A stretch of 64,000 nucleotides of DNA from Coriaria nepalensis (GCA_027186245.1 CP114482.1:13845209-13909208); one strand, 5' to 3'. Counted from the first letter of the stretch, positions 52,601-64,000 are shown. Notes: generated from the sequence alone by a model not told the origin. Numbers and translations: made by a program.

Positions 52601-55116
52601 TTTACGGACTAAAAGACACGCAATAAGATGACTTTAAGGCTAAAAAAATGGATTGTTGCCTTCAATAGATCAATTGCAAGTTATGCATGAAAGTCGCGTC
52701 TTAAATGCACAAATAGAATTGGTTCGAAGTGCTTCCAAACAATTTAATGATATGAAAAGACTGAATGATATGCTTCTTATGGCTAAAATAATGCATCGTT
52801 TTTTTCAAATGATTAATTGCAAGTTATGTAAGAAAAGCATGTTTGAAGGGCGAAAATAGAATTCGTTCGACTCAATTTAGAATGATTTAACGACTAGAAG
52901 AGACTCATTGACATGACTTTAAGGCTAAACAATTGCATTGTTGCCTTCAATACATCAACTGCAAGTTATGCACGAAAGTCATGTTTAAACGCCGAATTTC
53001 ATTCAAAGTTATTTAGAATGATTTACGGACTAAAAGACACGCAATAAGATGACTTTAAGGCTAAAAAAATGGATTGTTGCCTTCAATAGATCAATTGAAA
53101 GTTATGCATGAAAGTCGCGTCTTAAATGAAAAAATAGAATTGGTTCGAAGTGCTTCCAAACAATTTAATGATATGAAAAGACTGAATGATATGCTTTTTA
53201 TGGCTAAAATAATGCATTGTTGTCTTCAATAGATTAATTGCAAGTTATGTAAGAAAATCATGTTTGAAGGGCGAAAATAGAATTCGTTCGACTTAATTTA
53301 GAATGATTTAACAACTAGAAGAGACTCATTGAGATGACTTTAAGGCTCAACAAAAGCATTGTTGCCTTCAATAGATCAACTGCAAGCTATGCACGAAAGT
53401 CATGTTTAAAGGCCGAATTTCGTTCGAAGTGATTTAGAATGATTTTGTGACTAAAAGAGACGCAATAATATGACTTTAAGGTTAAAAAAATGCATAGTTG
53501 CCTTCAATAGATCAATTGCAAGTTATGTATGAAAGTCGTCTCGCAAATGCACAAATAGAATTGGTTCGAAGTGCTTCCAAACAATTTAATGATATAAAAA
53601 GACTGAATCATATGCTTTTTATGGCTAAAACAACGCATTGTTGTCTTCAATAGATTAATTGCGGGTTATGTAATAAAATCATGTTTGAAGGGCGAAAATA
53701 GAATTCGTTCGACTTAATGTAGAATGATTTAACGACTAGAAGAGACTCATTGACATGACTTTAAGTCTAAACAAAAGCATTGTTGCCTTCAATAGATCAA
53801 CTGCAAGTTACGCACGAAAGTCATGTTTAAAGGCCGAATTTCATTCAAAGTGATTTAGAATGATTTACTGACTAAAAGAGACGCAATAATATGACTTTAA
53901 GGCTAAAAAAATGCATAGTTGCCTTCAATAGATCAATTGCAAGTTATGTATGAAAGTCGTCTCGCAAATGCACAAATAGAATTCGTTCGAAGTGCTTCCA
54001 AACAATTTAATGATATGAAAAGACTGAATGATATGCTTCTTAAGGCTAAAATAATGCATTATTGTCTTCAATAGATTAATTGCAGGTTATGTAAGAAAAT
54101 CATGTTTGAAGGGCGAAAATAGAATTCGTTCGACTTAATTTAGAATGATTTAACGACTGGAAGAGACACATTGACATGACTTTCAGGCTAAACAAATGCA
54201 TTGTTGCCTTCAATAGATCAAATGCAAGTTTTGCACGAAAGTCATGTTTAAAGGCCGAATTTCATTCGAAGTGATTTAGAATGATTTACTGATTAAAAGA
54301 GATGCAATAATATGACTTTAAGGCTAAAAAAATGCATAGTTGCCTTCAATAGATCAATTGGAAGTTATGTATGAAAGTCGTGTCTTAAATGCACAAATAG
54401 AATTGGTTCGAAGTGCTTCCAAACTATTTAATGATATGAAAAGACTAAATGATATACTTTTTATGGCTAAAATAATGCATTGTTGTCTTCAATAGATTAA
54501 TTGCAAGTTATGTAAGAAAATCATGTTTGAAGGGCGAAAATTGAATTCGTTCGACTTAATTTTGAATGATTTAACGACTAGAAGAGACTCATTGACATGA
54601 CTTTAAGGCTAAACAAATGCATTGTCGCCTTCAATATATCAACTGCAAGTTATGCACGAAAGTAATGTTTAAAGGCCGAATTTCATTCGAAGTCATTTAG
54701 AATGATTTACTAACTAAAAGAGACGCAATAATATGACTTTAAGGCTAAAAAAATGGATAGTTGCCTTCAATATATCAATTGCAAGTTATGCATGAAAGTT
54801 CTGTCTTAAATGCAAAAATAGAATTGGTTCGAAGTGCTTCCAAACAATTTAATGATATGAAAAGACTGAATGATATACTTTTTATGGCTAAAACAATGCA
54901 TTATTGTCTTCAATAGATTAATTGCAAGTTATGTAAGAAAATCATGTTTGAAGGGCGAAAATAGAATTCGTTCGACTTAATTGAGAATGATTTAACGACT
55001 AGAAGAGACTCATTGACAAGGCTTTAAGGCTAAACAAATGCATTGTTGCCTTCAATAGATCAACTGCAAGTTATGCACGAAAGTCATGTTTAAAGGTCGA
55101 ATTTCATTCGAAGTGA

Positions 55117-55393
55117 TTTAGAAAAATTAATGACTAAAAGAGATGCAATAATATGACTTTAAGGCTAAAAAAATGGATAGTTGCCTTTAATAGATCAATT
55201 GCAAGTTATGTAAGAAAATCATGTTTGAAGGGCAAAAATAGAATTCGTTCGACTTAATTTAGAATGATTTAATGACTAGACGAGACTCATTGACATGACT
55301 TTCAGGCTAAACAAAAGCATTGTTGCCTTCAATAGATCAACCGCAAGTTACGCACGAAAGTCATGTTTAAAGGCCGAATTTCATTCGATTTGA
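55117..55393 (+). repeat. 277-bp two-subunit unit (A/B fusion + C)
   Basis: A with the short start gaaaaattaatgac passes gatcaattgcaagttatgta (about 55,192-55,211) and continues as B (agaaaatcatgtttgaag), so one 143-bp step is missing; C follows normally. The B part is of the tgtaag type, unlike the fusion at 17.7 kb. Confidence 0.85.
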
Positions 55394-55814
55394 TTTAGAA
55401 TGATTTACTGACTAAAAAAGACGCAATAATATGACTTTAAGGCTAAAATAATGGATTGTTGCCTTCAATAGATCAATTGCAAGTTATGCATGAAAGTCGT
55501 GTCTTAAATGCAAAAATAGAATTGGTTCGAAGTGCTTCCAAACAAATTAATGATATGAAAAGACTGAATGATATGCTTTTTATGGCTAAAACAATGCATT
55601 ATTGTCTTCAATAGATTAATTGCAAGTTATGTAAGAAAATCATGTTTAAAGGGCGAAAATAGAATTCGTTCGACCTAATTTATAATGATTTAACGACTAG
55701 AATAGACTCATTGACATGATATTAAGGCTAAACAAATGCATTGTTGCCTTCAGTAGATCAACTGCAAGTTATGCACGAAAGTCATGTTTAAAGGTCAAAT
55801 TTCATTCGAAGTGA

Positions 55815-56645
55815 TTTAGAAAAATTAATGACTAAAAGATATGCAATAATATGACTTTAAGGCTAAAAAAATGGATAGTTGCCTTCAATAAATCAATTGC
55901 AAGTTATGTAAGAAAATCATGTTTGAAGGGCGAAAATAGAATTCGTTCGACTTAATTTAGAATGATTTAACGACTAGAATAATCTCATTGACATGACTTT
56001 ACGGCTAAACAAATGCATTGTTGCCTTCAATAGATCAACTGCAAGTTATGCACGAAAGTCATGTTTAAAGGTCAAATTTCATTCGAAGTGATTTAGAAAA
56101 ATTAATGACTAAAAGATATGCAATAATATGACTTTAAGGCTAAAGAAATGGATAGTTGCCTTGAATAGATCAATTGCAAGTTATGTAAGAAAATCATGTT
56201 TGAAGGGCGAAAATAGAATTCGTTCGCCTTAATTTAGAATGATTTAACGACTAGAATAATCTCATTGAGTTGACTTTAAGGCTAAAGAAATGCATTGTTG
56301 CCTTCAATAGATCAACTCCAAGTTATGCACGAAAGTCATGTCTAAAGGTCAAATTTCATTCGAAGTGATTTAGAAAAATTAATGACTAAAAGAGATGCAA
56401 TATTATGACTTTAAGGCTAAAAAAATGGATAGTTGCCTTCAATAGATCAATTGCAAGTTATGTAAGAAAACCATGTTTGAAGGGCGAAAAGAGAATTCGT
56501 TCGACTTAATATAGAATGATTTAACTACTAGACGAGACTCATTGACATGACTTTAAGGCTAAACAAAAGCATTGTTGCCTTCAATAGATCAACTGCAAGT
56601 TACGCACGAAAGTCAGGTTTAAAGGCCGAATTTCATTCGAAGTGA
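55815..56645 (+). repeat. Three consecutive 277-bp two-subunit units
   Basis: Anchors 55,819, 56,096, 56,373 and 56,650 are 277 bp apart, so three fused A/B + C units sit in tandem. All have the gaaaaattaatgac start, aaatggatagttgcc in the core and the same A/B join. They form a small sub-array with a 277-bp period. The first two share rare marks (aaaagatatgc, gaataatctc, ggtcaaatttc), indicating local duplication. Confidence 0.87.
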
Positions 56646-57909
56646 TTTAGAATGATTTACTGACTAAAAGAGACGCAATAATATGACTTTAAGGCTAAAA
56701 AAATGCATAGTTGCCCTCAATAGATCAATTGCAAGTTATGTATAAAAGTCGTGTCACAAATGCACAAATAGAATTGGTTCGAAGTGCTTCCAAACAATTT
56801 AATGATATGAAAACACTGAATGATATCTTTTTTATGGCTAAAATAATGGATTGTTGTCTTCAGTAGATTAATTCCAAGTTATGTAAGAAAATCATGTTTG
56901 AAGGGCGAAAATAGAATTCATTCGACTTAATTTAGAATGATTTAACGACTAGAAGAGACTCATTGACAAGACTTTAAGGCTAAACAAATGCATTGTTGCC
57001 TTCAATAGATCAACTGCAAGTTATGCACGAAAGTCATGTTTAAAGGCCGAATTTCATTCGAAGTGATTTAGAATGATTTACTGACTAAAAGATACGCAAA
57101 AATATGACTTTAAGGCTAAAAAAAGGCATAGTTGCCTTCAATAGATCAATTGCAAGTTATGCGTGAAAGTCGTGTCTTAAATGCAAAAAATAGAATTGGT
57201 TCGAAGTGCTTCCTTACAATTTAATGATATGAAAAGACTGAATGATATGCTTTCTATGGCTAAAACAATGCATTGTTGTCTTCTATAGATTAATTGCAAG
57301 TTATGTAAGAAAATCATGTTTGAAGGGCGAAAATAGAATTCGTTCACCTTAATTTAGAATGATTTAACGACAAGAAGAGACTTATTGACATGACTTTAAG
57401 GCTACACAAATGCATTGTCACCTTCAATAGATCAACTGCAAGTTATGCACGAAAGTCATGTTTAAAGGCCGAATTTCATTCAAAGTGATATAGAATGATT
57501 TACTGACTAAAAGAGACGCAATAATATGACTTTAAGGCTAAAAAAATGGATAGTTGCCTTCAATAGATCAATTGCAAGTTATGCACGAAAGTCGTGTCTT
57601 GAATGCAAAAATAAAATTGGTTCGAAGTGCTTCCAAACAATTTAATGATATGAAAAGACTAAATGATATCCTTTTTAAGGCTAAAATAACGCATTGTTGT
57701 CTTCAATCGATTAATTGCAAGTTATGTAAGAAAATCATGTTTGAAGGGCGAAAAGAGAATTCGTTCGACTTAATATAGACTGATTTAACGACTAGACGAG
57801 ACTCATTGACATGACTTTAAGGCTAAACAAAAGCATTGTTGCCTTCAATAGATCAACTGCAAGTTACGCACGAAAGTCACGTTTAAACGCCGAATTTCAT
57901 TCGAAGTTA

Positions 57910-59170
57910 TTTTGAATGATTTCTTGACTAAAAGAGACACAATAATATGACTTTAAGGCTAAAAAAATGGATTGTTGCCTTCAATAGATCAATTGCAAGT
58001 TATGCATGAAAGTCATGTCTTAAATGCACAAATAGAATTGGTTCGAAGTGCTTCCAAACAATTTAATGATATGAAAAGACTGAATGATATGCTTTTTATG
58101 GCTAAAATAATGCATTGTTGTCTTCAATAGATTAATTGCAAGTTATGTAAGAAAATCATGTTTGAAGGGCGAAAATAGAATTCGTTCGACTTAATTTAGA
58201 ATCATTTAACGACTAGAAGAGACTCATTGACATGACTTTAAGGCTAAACAAATGCCTTGTTGCCTTCAATAGATCAACTGCAAGTTTTGCATGAAAGTCA
58301 TGTTTAAAGCCCGAATTTCATTCGGAGTGATTTAGAATGATTTACTGATTAAAAGAGACGCAATAATATGACTTTAAGGCTAAAAAAATGCATAGTTGCC
58401 TTCAATAGATCAATCGCAAGTTATGTATGAAAGTCGTGTCCTAAATGCACAAATAGAATTGGTTCGAAGTGCTTCCAAATAATTTAATGATATGAAAAGC
58501 CTGAATGATATGCTTTTTATGGCTAAAATAATGCATCATTGTCTTCAATAGATTAATTGCAAGTTATGTAAGAAAATCATGTTTGAAGGGCGAAACTAGA
58601 ATTCGTTCGACTTAATTTAGAATGATTTAACGACTAGAAGAGACTTATTGACATGACTTTAAGGCTAAACAAATGCATTGTTGCCTTCAATAGATCAACT
58701 ACAGGTTATGCACGAAAGTCATGTTTAAACGCCGAATTTCATTCGAAGGTATTTAGAATGATTTACTGACTAAAAGAGACGCAATAATATGACTTTAAGG
58801 CTAAAAAAATGCATAGTTGCCTTCAATAGATCAATTGCAAGTTATGCATGAAAGCCGTGTCTTAAATGCAAAAAAAATTTGGTTCGAAGTGCTTCCAAAC
58901 AATTTAATGATATGAAAAGACTGAATGATACGCTTTTTAAGGCTAAAAAAATGCATTGTTGTCTTCAATAGATTAATTGCAAGTAATGTAAGAAAATCAT
59001 GTTTGAGGGCGAAAATAGAATTCGTTCGACTTAATTTAGAATGATTTAAAGACTAGAAGAGACTCATTGACATGACTTTAAGGCTAAACAAATGCATTGT
59101 TGCCTTCAATAGATCAACTGCAAGTTATGCACGAAAGTCATGTTTAAAGGCTGAATTTCATTTGAAGTGC
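57910..59170 (+). repeat. Segmental duplication 4, copy 1
   Basis: Anchors 57,914, 58,335, 58,756 and 59,175 pair with 60,715, 61,134, 61,555 and 61,974 (offset about 2,799-2,801). Shared marks are gatttcttgac, aagcccgaatttc, ctgattaaaag, gtcctaaatgc, gcatcattgtc, gcgaaactag, gcaaaaaaaatttgg and catgtttgagggcg. Copies differ at more sites than the other duplications, so this looks older. Confidence 0.76.
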
Positions 59171-59591
59171 TTTGGAATGATTTACTGACTAAAAGAGACG
59201 CAATAATATGACTTTAAGGCTAACAAAATGGATTGTTGCCTTCAATAGATCAATTGCCAGTTATGCATGAAAGTCGTGTCTTAAATGGAAAAATAGAATT
59301 GGTTCGAAGTGCTTCGAAACTATTTAATGATATGAAAAGACTAAACGATATGATTTTTATGGCTAAAATAATGCATTGTTGTCTTCAATAGATTAATTGC
59401 AAGTCATGTAAGAAAATCATGTTTAAAGGGCGAAAACAGAATTCGTTCGACTTAATTTAGAATGTTTTAACGACTAGAATAGACTCATTGACATGACATT
59501 AAGGCTAAACAAATGCATTGTTGCCTTCAATAGATCAACTGCAAGTTATGCACGAAAGTCATGTTTAAAGGTCGAATTTCATTCGAAGTGA

Positions 59592-59868
59592 TTTAGAAAA
59601 ATTACTGACTAAAAGAGATGCAATAATATGACTTTAAGGCTAAAAAAATGGATAGTTCCCTTTAATAGATCAATTGCAAGTTATGTAAGAAAATCATGTT
59701 TTAAGGGCGAAAATAGAATTCGTTCGACTTAATTTAGAATGATTTAACGACTAGAATAGACTCATTGACATGACTTTAAGGCTAAACAAAAGCATTGTTG
59801 CCTTCAATAGATCAACTGCAAGTTATGCACGAAAGTCATGTTTAAAGGTCGAATTTCGTTCAAAGTGA
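59592..59868 (+). repeat. 277-bp two-subunit unit (A/B fusion + C)
   Basis: Same architecture as at 55.1 kb, with minor changes (gaaaaattactgac, gatagttccctttaatag, catgttttaaggg). It is flanked by full-length units. Confidence 0.84.
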
Positions 59869-60710
59869 TTAAGAAAAATTAATGACTAAAAGAGACGCAA
59901 TAATATGACTTTAAGGCTAAAATAATGGATTGTTGCCTTCAATAGATCAATTGCAAGTTATGCACGAAAGTCGTGTCTTAAATGCAAAAATAGAATTGGT
60001 TCGAAGTGCTTCCAAACAATTTAATGATATGAAAAGACTGAATGATATGCTTTTTATGGCTAAAATAATGCATTGTTGTTTTCAATAGATGAATTGCAAG
60101 TTATGTTAGGAAATCATGTTTGAAGGGCGAAAATAGAATTCGTTTTACTTAATTTAGAATGATTTAACGACTAGAAGAGACTCATTGACATGACTTTCAG
60201 GCTAAACAAATGCATTGTTGCCTTCAATCGATCAACTGCAAGTTATGCACGAAACTCATGTTTAAAGGTCGAATTTCGTTCAAAGTGATTTAGAATGATT
60301 TACTGAATAAAAGAGACGCAATAATATGACTTTAAGGCTAAAAAAGTGGATAGTTGCCTTCAATAGACCAATTGCAAGTTATGCATGAAAGTTCTGTCTT
60401 AAAATTTAAAAAATAGAATTGGTTCGAAGTGCTTCCAAACAATTTAATGATATGAAAAGACTGAATGATATGCTTTTTATGGCTAAAACAATGCATTATT
60501 GTCTTCAATAGATTAATTGCAAGTTATGTAAGAAAATCGTGTTTAAAGGGTGAAAATAGAATTCGTTCGACTTAATTTATAATGATTTAAAGACTAGACG
60601 AGACTCATTGACATGACTTTAAGGCTAAACAAAAGCATTGTTGCGTTCAATTGATCAACTGCAAGTTACGCACGAAAGTCACGTTTAAACGCCGAATTTA
60701 TTCGAAGTTA

Positions 60711-61969
60711 TTTTGAATGATTTCTTGACTAAAAGAGACGATAATATGACTTTAAGGCTAAAAAAATGGATTGTTGCCATCAATAGATCAATTGCAAGTT
60801 ATGCATGAAAGTCGTGTCTCAAATGCACAAATAGAATTGGTTCGAAGTGCTTCCAAACAATTTAATGATATGAAAAGACTGAATGATATCCTTCTTATGG
60901 CTAAAACAATGGATTGTTGTCTTCAATAGATTAATTGCAAGTTATGTAAGAAAATCATGTTTGAAGGGCGAAAATAGAATTCGTTCGACTTAATTTAGAA
61001 TCATTTAACGACTAGAAGAGACTCATTGACATGACTTTAAGGCTAAACAAATGCATTGTTGCCTTCAATAGATCAACTGCAAGTTTTGCACAAAAGTCAT
61101 GTTTAAAGCCCGAATTTCATTCGAAGTGATTTAGAATGATTTACTGATTAAAAGAGACGCAGTAATATGACTTTAAGGCTAAAAAAATGCATAGTTGCCT
61201 TCAATAGATCAATTGCAAGTTATGTATGAAAGTCGTGTCCTAAATGCACAAATAGAATTGGTTCGAAGTGCTTCTAAATAATTTAATGATATGAAAATCC
61301 TGAATGATATGCTTTCTATGGCTAAAATAATGCATCATTGTCTTCAATAGATTAATTGCAAGTTATGTAAGAAAATCATGTTTGAAGGGCGAAACTAGAA
61401 TTCGTTCGACTTAATTTAGAATGATTTAACGACTAGAAGAGACTTATTGACATGACTTTAAGGCTAAACAAATGCATTGTTGCCTTCAATAGATCAACTG
61501 CAGGTTATGCACGAAAGTCATGTTTAAACGCCGAATATCATTCGAAGTTATTTAGAATGATTTACTGACTAAAAGAGACGCAATAATATGACTTTAAGGC
61601 TAAAAAAATGCATAGTTGCCTTCAATAGATCAATTGCAAGTTATGCATGAAAGTCGTGTCTTAAATGCAAAAAAAATTTGGTTCGAAGTGCTTCCAAACA
61701 ATTTAATGATATGAAAAGACCGAATGATATGCTTTTTAAGGCTAAAATAATGCATTGTTGTCTTCAATAGATTAATTGCAAGTAATGTAAGAAAATCATG
61801 TTTGAGGGCGAAAATAGAATTCGTTCGACTTAATTTAGAATGATTTAACGACTAGAAGAGACTCATTGACATGACTTTAAGGCTAAACAAATGCATTGTT
61901 GCCTTCAATAGATCAACTGCAAGTTATGCACGAAAGTCATGTTTAAAGGTCAAATTTCATTCGAAGTGA
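60711..61969 (+). repeat. Segmental duplication 4, copy 2
   Basis: Second copy of the 57.9-59.2 kb block, carrying the same rare marks in the same order. The unit that follows it (61,970) is a 277-bp fused unit, whereas copy 1 is followed by a full unit. Confidence 0.76.
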
Positions 61970-62246
61970 TTTAGAAAAATTAATGACTAAAAGATATGCA
62001 ATAATATGACTTTAAGGCTAAAAAAATGGATAGTTGCCTTCAATAGATCAATTGCAAGTTATGTAAGAAAATCATGTTTGAAGGGCGAAAATAGAATTCG
62101 TTCGACTTAATTTAGAATGATTTAACGACCAGAATAGACTCATTGACATGACTTTAAGGCTAAACAAATGCATTGTTGCCTTCAATATATCAACTGCAAG
62201 TTATGAACGAAAGTCATGTTTAAAGGTCGAATTTCGTTCAAAGTGA
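61970..62246 (+). repeat. 277-bp two-subunit unit (A/B fusion + C)
   Basis: Same A/B join and short A start as the 55.8-56.6 kb units, and it shares their aaaagatatgc and ggtcaaatttc marks (the latter at the end of the preceding unit), so it probably derives from them or their parent. Confidence 0.84.
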
Positions 62247-62666
62247 TTTAGAAAAATTAATGACTAAAAGAGATGCAATAATATGAGTTTAAGGCTAAAA
62301 AAATGGATAGTTGCCTTCAATAGATCAATTGCAAGTTATGCACGAAAGTCGTGTCTTAAATGCAAAAATAGAATTGGTTCGAAGTGCTTCCAAACAATTT
62401 AATGATATGAAAAGACTGACTCATATGCTTTTTATGGCTAAAATAATGCATTGTTGTTTTCAATAGATTAATTGCAAGTTATGTTAGAAAATCATGTTTG
62501 AAGGGCGAAAATAGAATTCGTCTGACTTAATTTAGAATGATTTCACGACTAGAAGAGACTCATTGACATGACTTTAAGCCTAAACAAATGCATTGTTGCC
62601 TTCAATAGATCAACTGCAAGTTATGCACGAAACTCATGTTTAAAGGCCTAATTTTGTTAGTAGTGA

Positions 62667-62944
62667 TTTAGAAAAATTTAATGATTAAAAGAAACGCAGT
62701 AATATGACATTAAGGCTAAAAAAAGTGATAGTTGCCTTCAATAGATCAATTGCAAGTTATGCATGAAAGTTGTGTCTTTAATGCTAAAATAGAATTCGTT
62801 CGACTTAATTTAGAATGATTTAACGACTAGAATAGACTCATTGACATGACTTTTAGGCTAAACAAATGCATTCTTGCCTTCAATAGATCAACTGCAAGTT
62901 ATGCACGAAAGTCATGTTTAAAGGTCGAGTTGCGTTCAAAGTGA
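62667..62944 (+). repeat. 278-bp unit with a different A/B join
   Basis: Here A continues past its core to gtgtctttaatgctaaaatag and only then passes into the end of B (gaattcgttcgacttaat). The join is therefore about 60 bp further on than in the other short units, near the aaaatagaatt stretch shared by the A and B 3' ends. This points to a separate exchange event. Confidence 0.8.
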
Positions 62945-63784
62945 TTTAGAAAAATTAATGACTAAAATAGATGCAATAATATGACTTTAAGGCTTAAAAA
63001 AATGGATAGTTGCCTTCAATAGATCAATTGCAAGTTATGCACGAAAGTCGTGTCTTAAATGCAAAAATAGAATTGGTTCGAAGTGCTTCCAAACAATTTA
63101 ATGATACGGAAAGACTGAATCATGTGCTTTTTATGGCTAAAATAATGCATTGTTGTTTTCAATAGATGAATTGCAAGTTATGTTAGGAAATCATGTTTGA
63201 AGGGCGAAAATAGAATTCGTTTGACTTAATTTAGAATGATTTAACGACTAGAAGAGACTCATTGACATGACTTTCAGGCTAAACAAATGCATTGTTGCCA
63301 TCAATAGATCAACTGCAAGTTATGCACGAAACTCATGTTTAAAGGCCGAATTTTGTTCGAAGTGATTTAGAAAAATTTAATGACTAAAAGAAATGCAGTA
63401 ATATGACTGTAAGGCTAAAAAAATGGATAGTTGCCTTCAATAGATCAATTGCAAGTTATGCATGAAAGTTGTCTTAAATGCAAAAATAGAATTGGTTCGA
63501 AGTGCTTCCTTACAATTTAATGATATGAAAAGACTGAATGATATGCTTTTTATGGCTACAATACTGCATTGTTGTCTTCAATAGATTAATTGCAAGTTAT
63601 GTAAGAAAATCATGTTTGAAGGGCGAAAATAGAATTCGTTCGACTTAATTTTGAATGATTTAACGACTAGAAGAGACTCATTGACAGGACTTTAAGCCTA
63701 AACAAATGCACTGTTGCCTTCAATTGATCAACTGCAAGTTACGCACCAAAATCATGTTTAAAGGCAGAATTTTGTTCGAAGTGA

Positions 63785-64000
63785 TTTAGAAAAATTTAAT
63801 GACTAAAAGAAACGCAGTAACATAACTTTAAGGCTAAAAAAATGCATAGTTGCCTTCAATAGATCAATTGCAAGTTATGTATGAAAGTCGGTTCGCAAAT
63901 GCACAAATAGAATTGGTTCGAAGTGCTTCCAAACAATTTAATGATATGAAAAGACTGAATGATATGCATTTTATGGCCAAAATAATGCATTGTTGTCTTA
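63785..64000 (+). repeat. Partial satellite unit at the window end
   Basis: A complete A subunit and the first part of B (through tgcattgttgtctta), cut by the window edge. It shows that the array continues to the right. Confidence 0.9.

Larger units (their letters stand above)
1..64000. repeat. Satellite DNA array, ~421-bp unit, spanning the whole window
   Basis: Anchoring on the start of subunit A (tttagaatgatttactgac or its one-base-shorter variant tttagaaaaattaatgac), successive units begin about every 421 bp: anchor G at 4, 425, 846, 1267, 1688, 2108, 2529 and so on to 63,789. All units read in the same direction; I found no inverted unit and no unrelated insertion. Most spacings are 419 to 422 bp. 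Exceptions are 408 to 409 bp (two units), 277 to 278 bp (eight units) and 706 bp (two). There are about 155 unit positions. Neither array edge is reached: the first unit starts at its second base and the last is cut at 64,000. The sequence is AT-rich, and open frames do not exceed 74 codons on either strand. Satellite DNA of this kind is typical of eukaryotic heterochromatin; a centromeric role is possible but not shown. The family is not one I recognise. Confidence 0.97.
49643..64000 (+). repeat. Array domain 8: diverged right part with 277-bp units
   Basis: About 36 unit positions, the most varied of the window in scattered substitutions and 1-2-bp indels. B is nearly always tgtaagaaaatcatg and C mostly ctgcaag. 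Seven units are only 277-278 bp. Additional marks are aagttatttagaatg or aagttattttgaatg at some C/A joins, acgcacgaaagtc in C, and ggtcaaatttc. A block of about 1.26 kb occurs twice with offset about 2,799 bp. The last full unit starts at 63,366 and a partial one runs from 63,785 to the end. Confidence 0.75.

Noticed and set aside
1..64000. CRISPR array
   Set aside because: The repeats are contiguous 421-bp units with no short direct repeats separated by unique spacers, and there are no cas genes.
1..64000. Transposon-derived tandem repeat (terminal repeats, transposase remnants)
   Set aside because: No inverted or direct terminal repeats bounding the unit, no target-site duplications and no coding remnant were seen; the unit is fully explained as a trimer of ~140-bp monomers.

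Overview
The whole 64-kb window is one tandem satellite DNA array. I see no gene, RNA gene, transposon, promoter or CRISPR array in it. The sequence is AT-rich (by eye about one third G+C). A unit of about 421 bp runs head to tail in one orientation from the first base to the last, giving about 155 unit positions, so both edges of the array lie outside the window. The longest open frames are only 64 to 74 codons. They are the same in-frame stretch recurring in single repeat copies, usable only with a TTG start and only where a usual stop codon has mutated. This is what constitutive heterochromatin of a eukaryote (centromeric, pericentromeric or a large heterochromatic knob) looks like. No base in the window identifies the species, and I do not recognise the satellite as a named family.

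Each 421-bp unit is itself three diverged copies of an ancestral monomer of about 140 bp, here called A (142 bp), B (143 bp) and C (136 bp). The subunits are best conserved over a core of about 56 bp centred on the motifs AAGGCTAAA, ATGCAT, CTTCAATAGAT and GCAAGTTATG. Outside the core they are recognisable but divergent. The satellite is therefore an old trimer that later amplified as a unit. Unit length is mostly 419 to 422 bp; exceptions are units lacking one subunit (277 to 278 bp), two 706-bp five-subunit units, and two units with a 12-bp deletion.

Layout: 1-2,524 mixed older variants; 2,525-12,175 units dominated by a CTCCAAG-type C subunit, with a duplicated block of about 3 kb; 12,176-20,445 a tandem duplication with period 3,643 bp whose A/B crossover junction can be read directly; 20,446-31,538 another duplicated block of about 4 kb carrying the 706-bp pentamer twice; 31,539-36,590 a domain with an 842-bp two-unit higher-order repeat; 36,591-45,432 a very homogeneous domain with four-unit (1,684 bp), eight-unit (about 3,368 bp) and three-unit (1,263 bp) higher-order repeats; 45,433-49,642 transitional; 49,643-64,000 the most diverged part, with repeated 277-bp two-subunit units.

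There are no genes to work together. What the window records is the array's own evolution: trimerisation, subfamily divergence, and repeated rounds of unequal crossover and local amplification, several with breakpoints inside the conserved core. Unit starts were located by eye at a fixed anchor (the G in tttaGaatgattta at the start of A). Positions are good to a few bases, and identity statements are qualitative.
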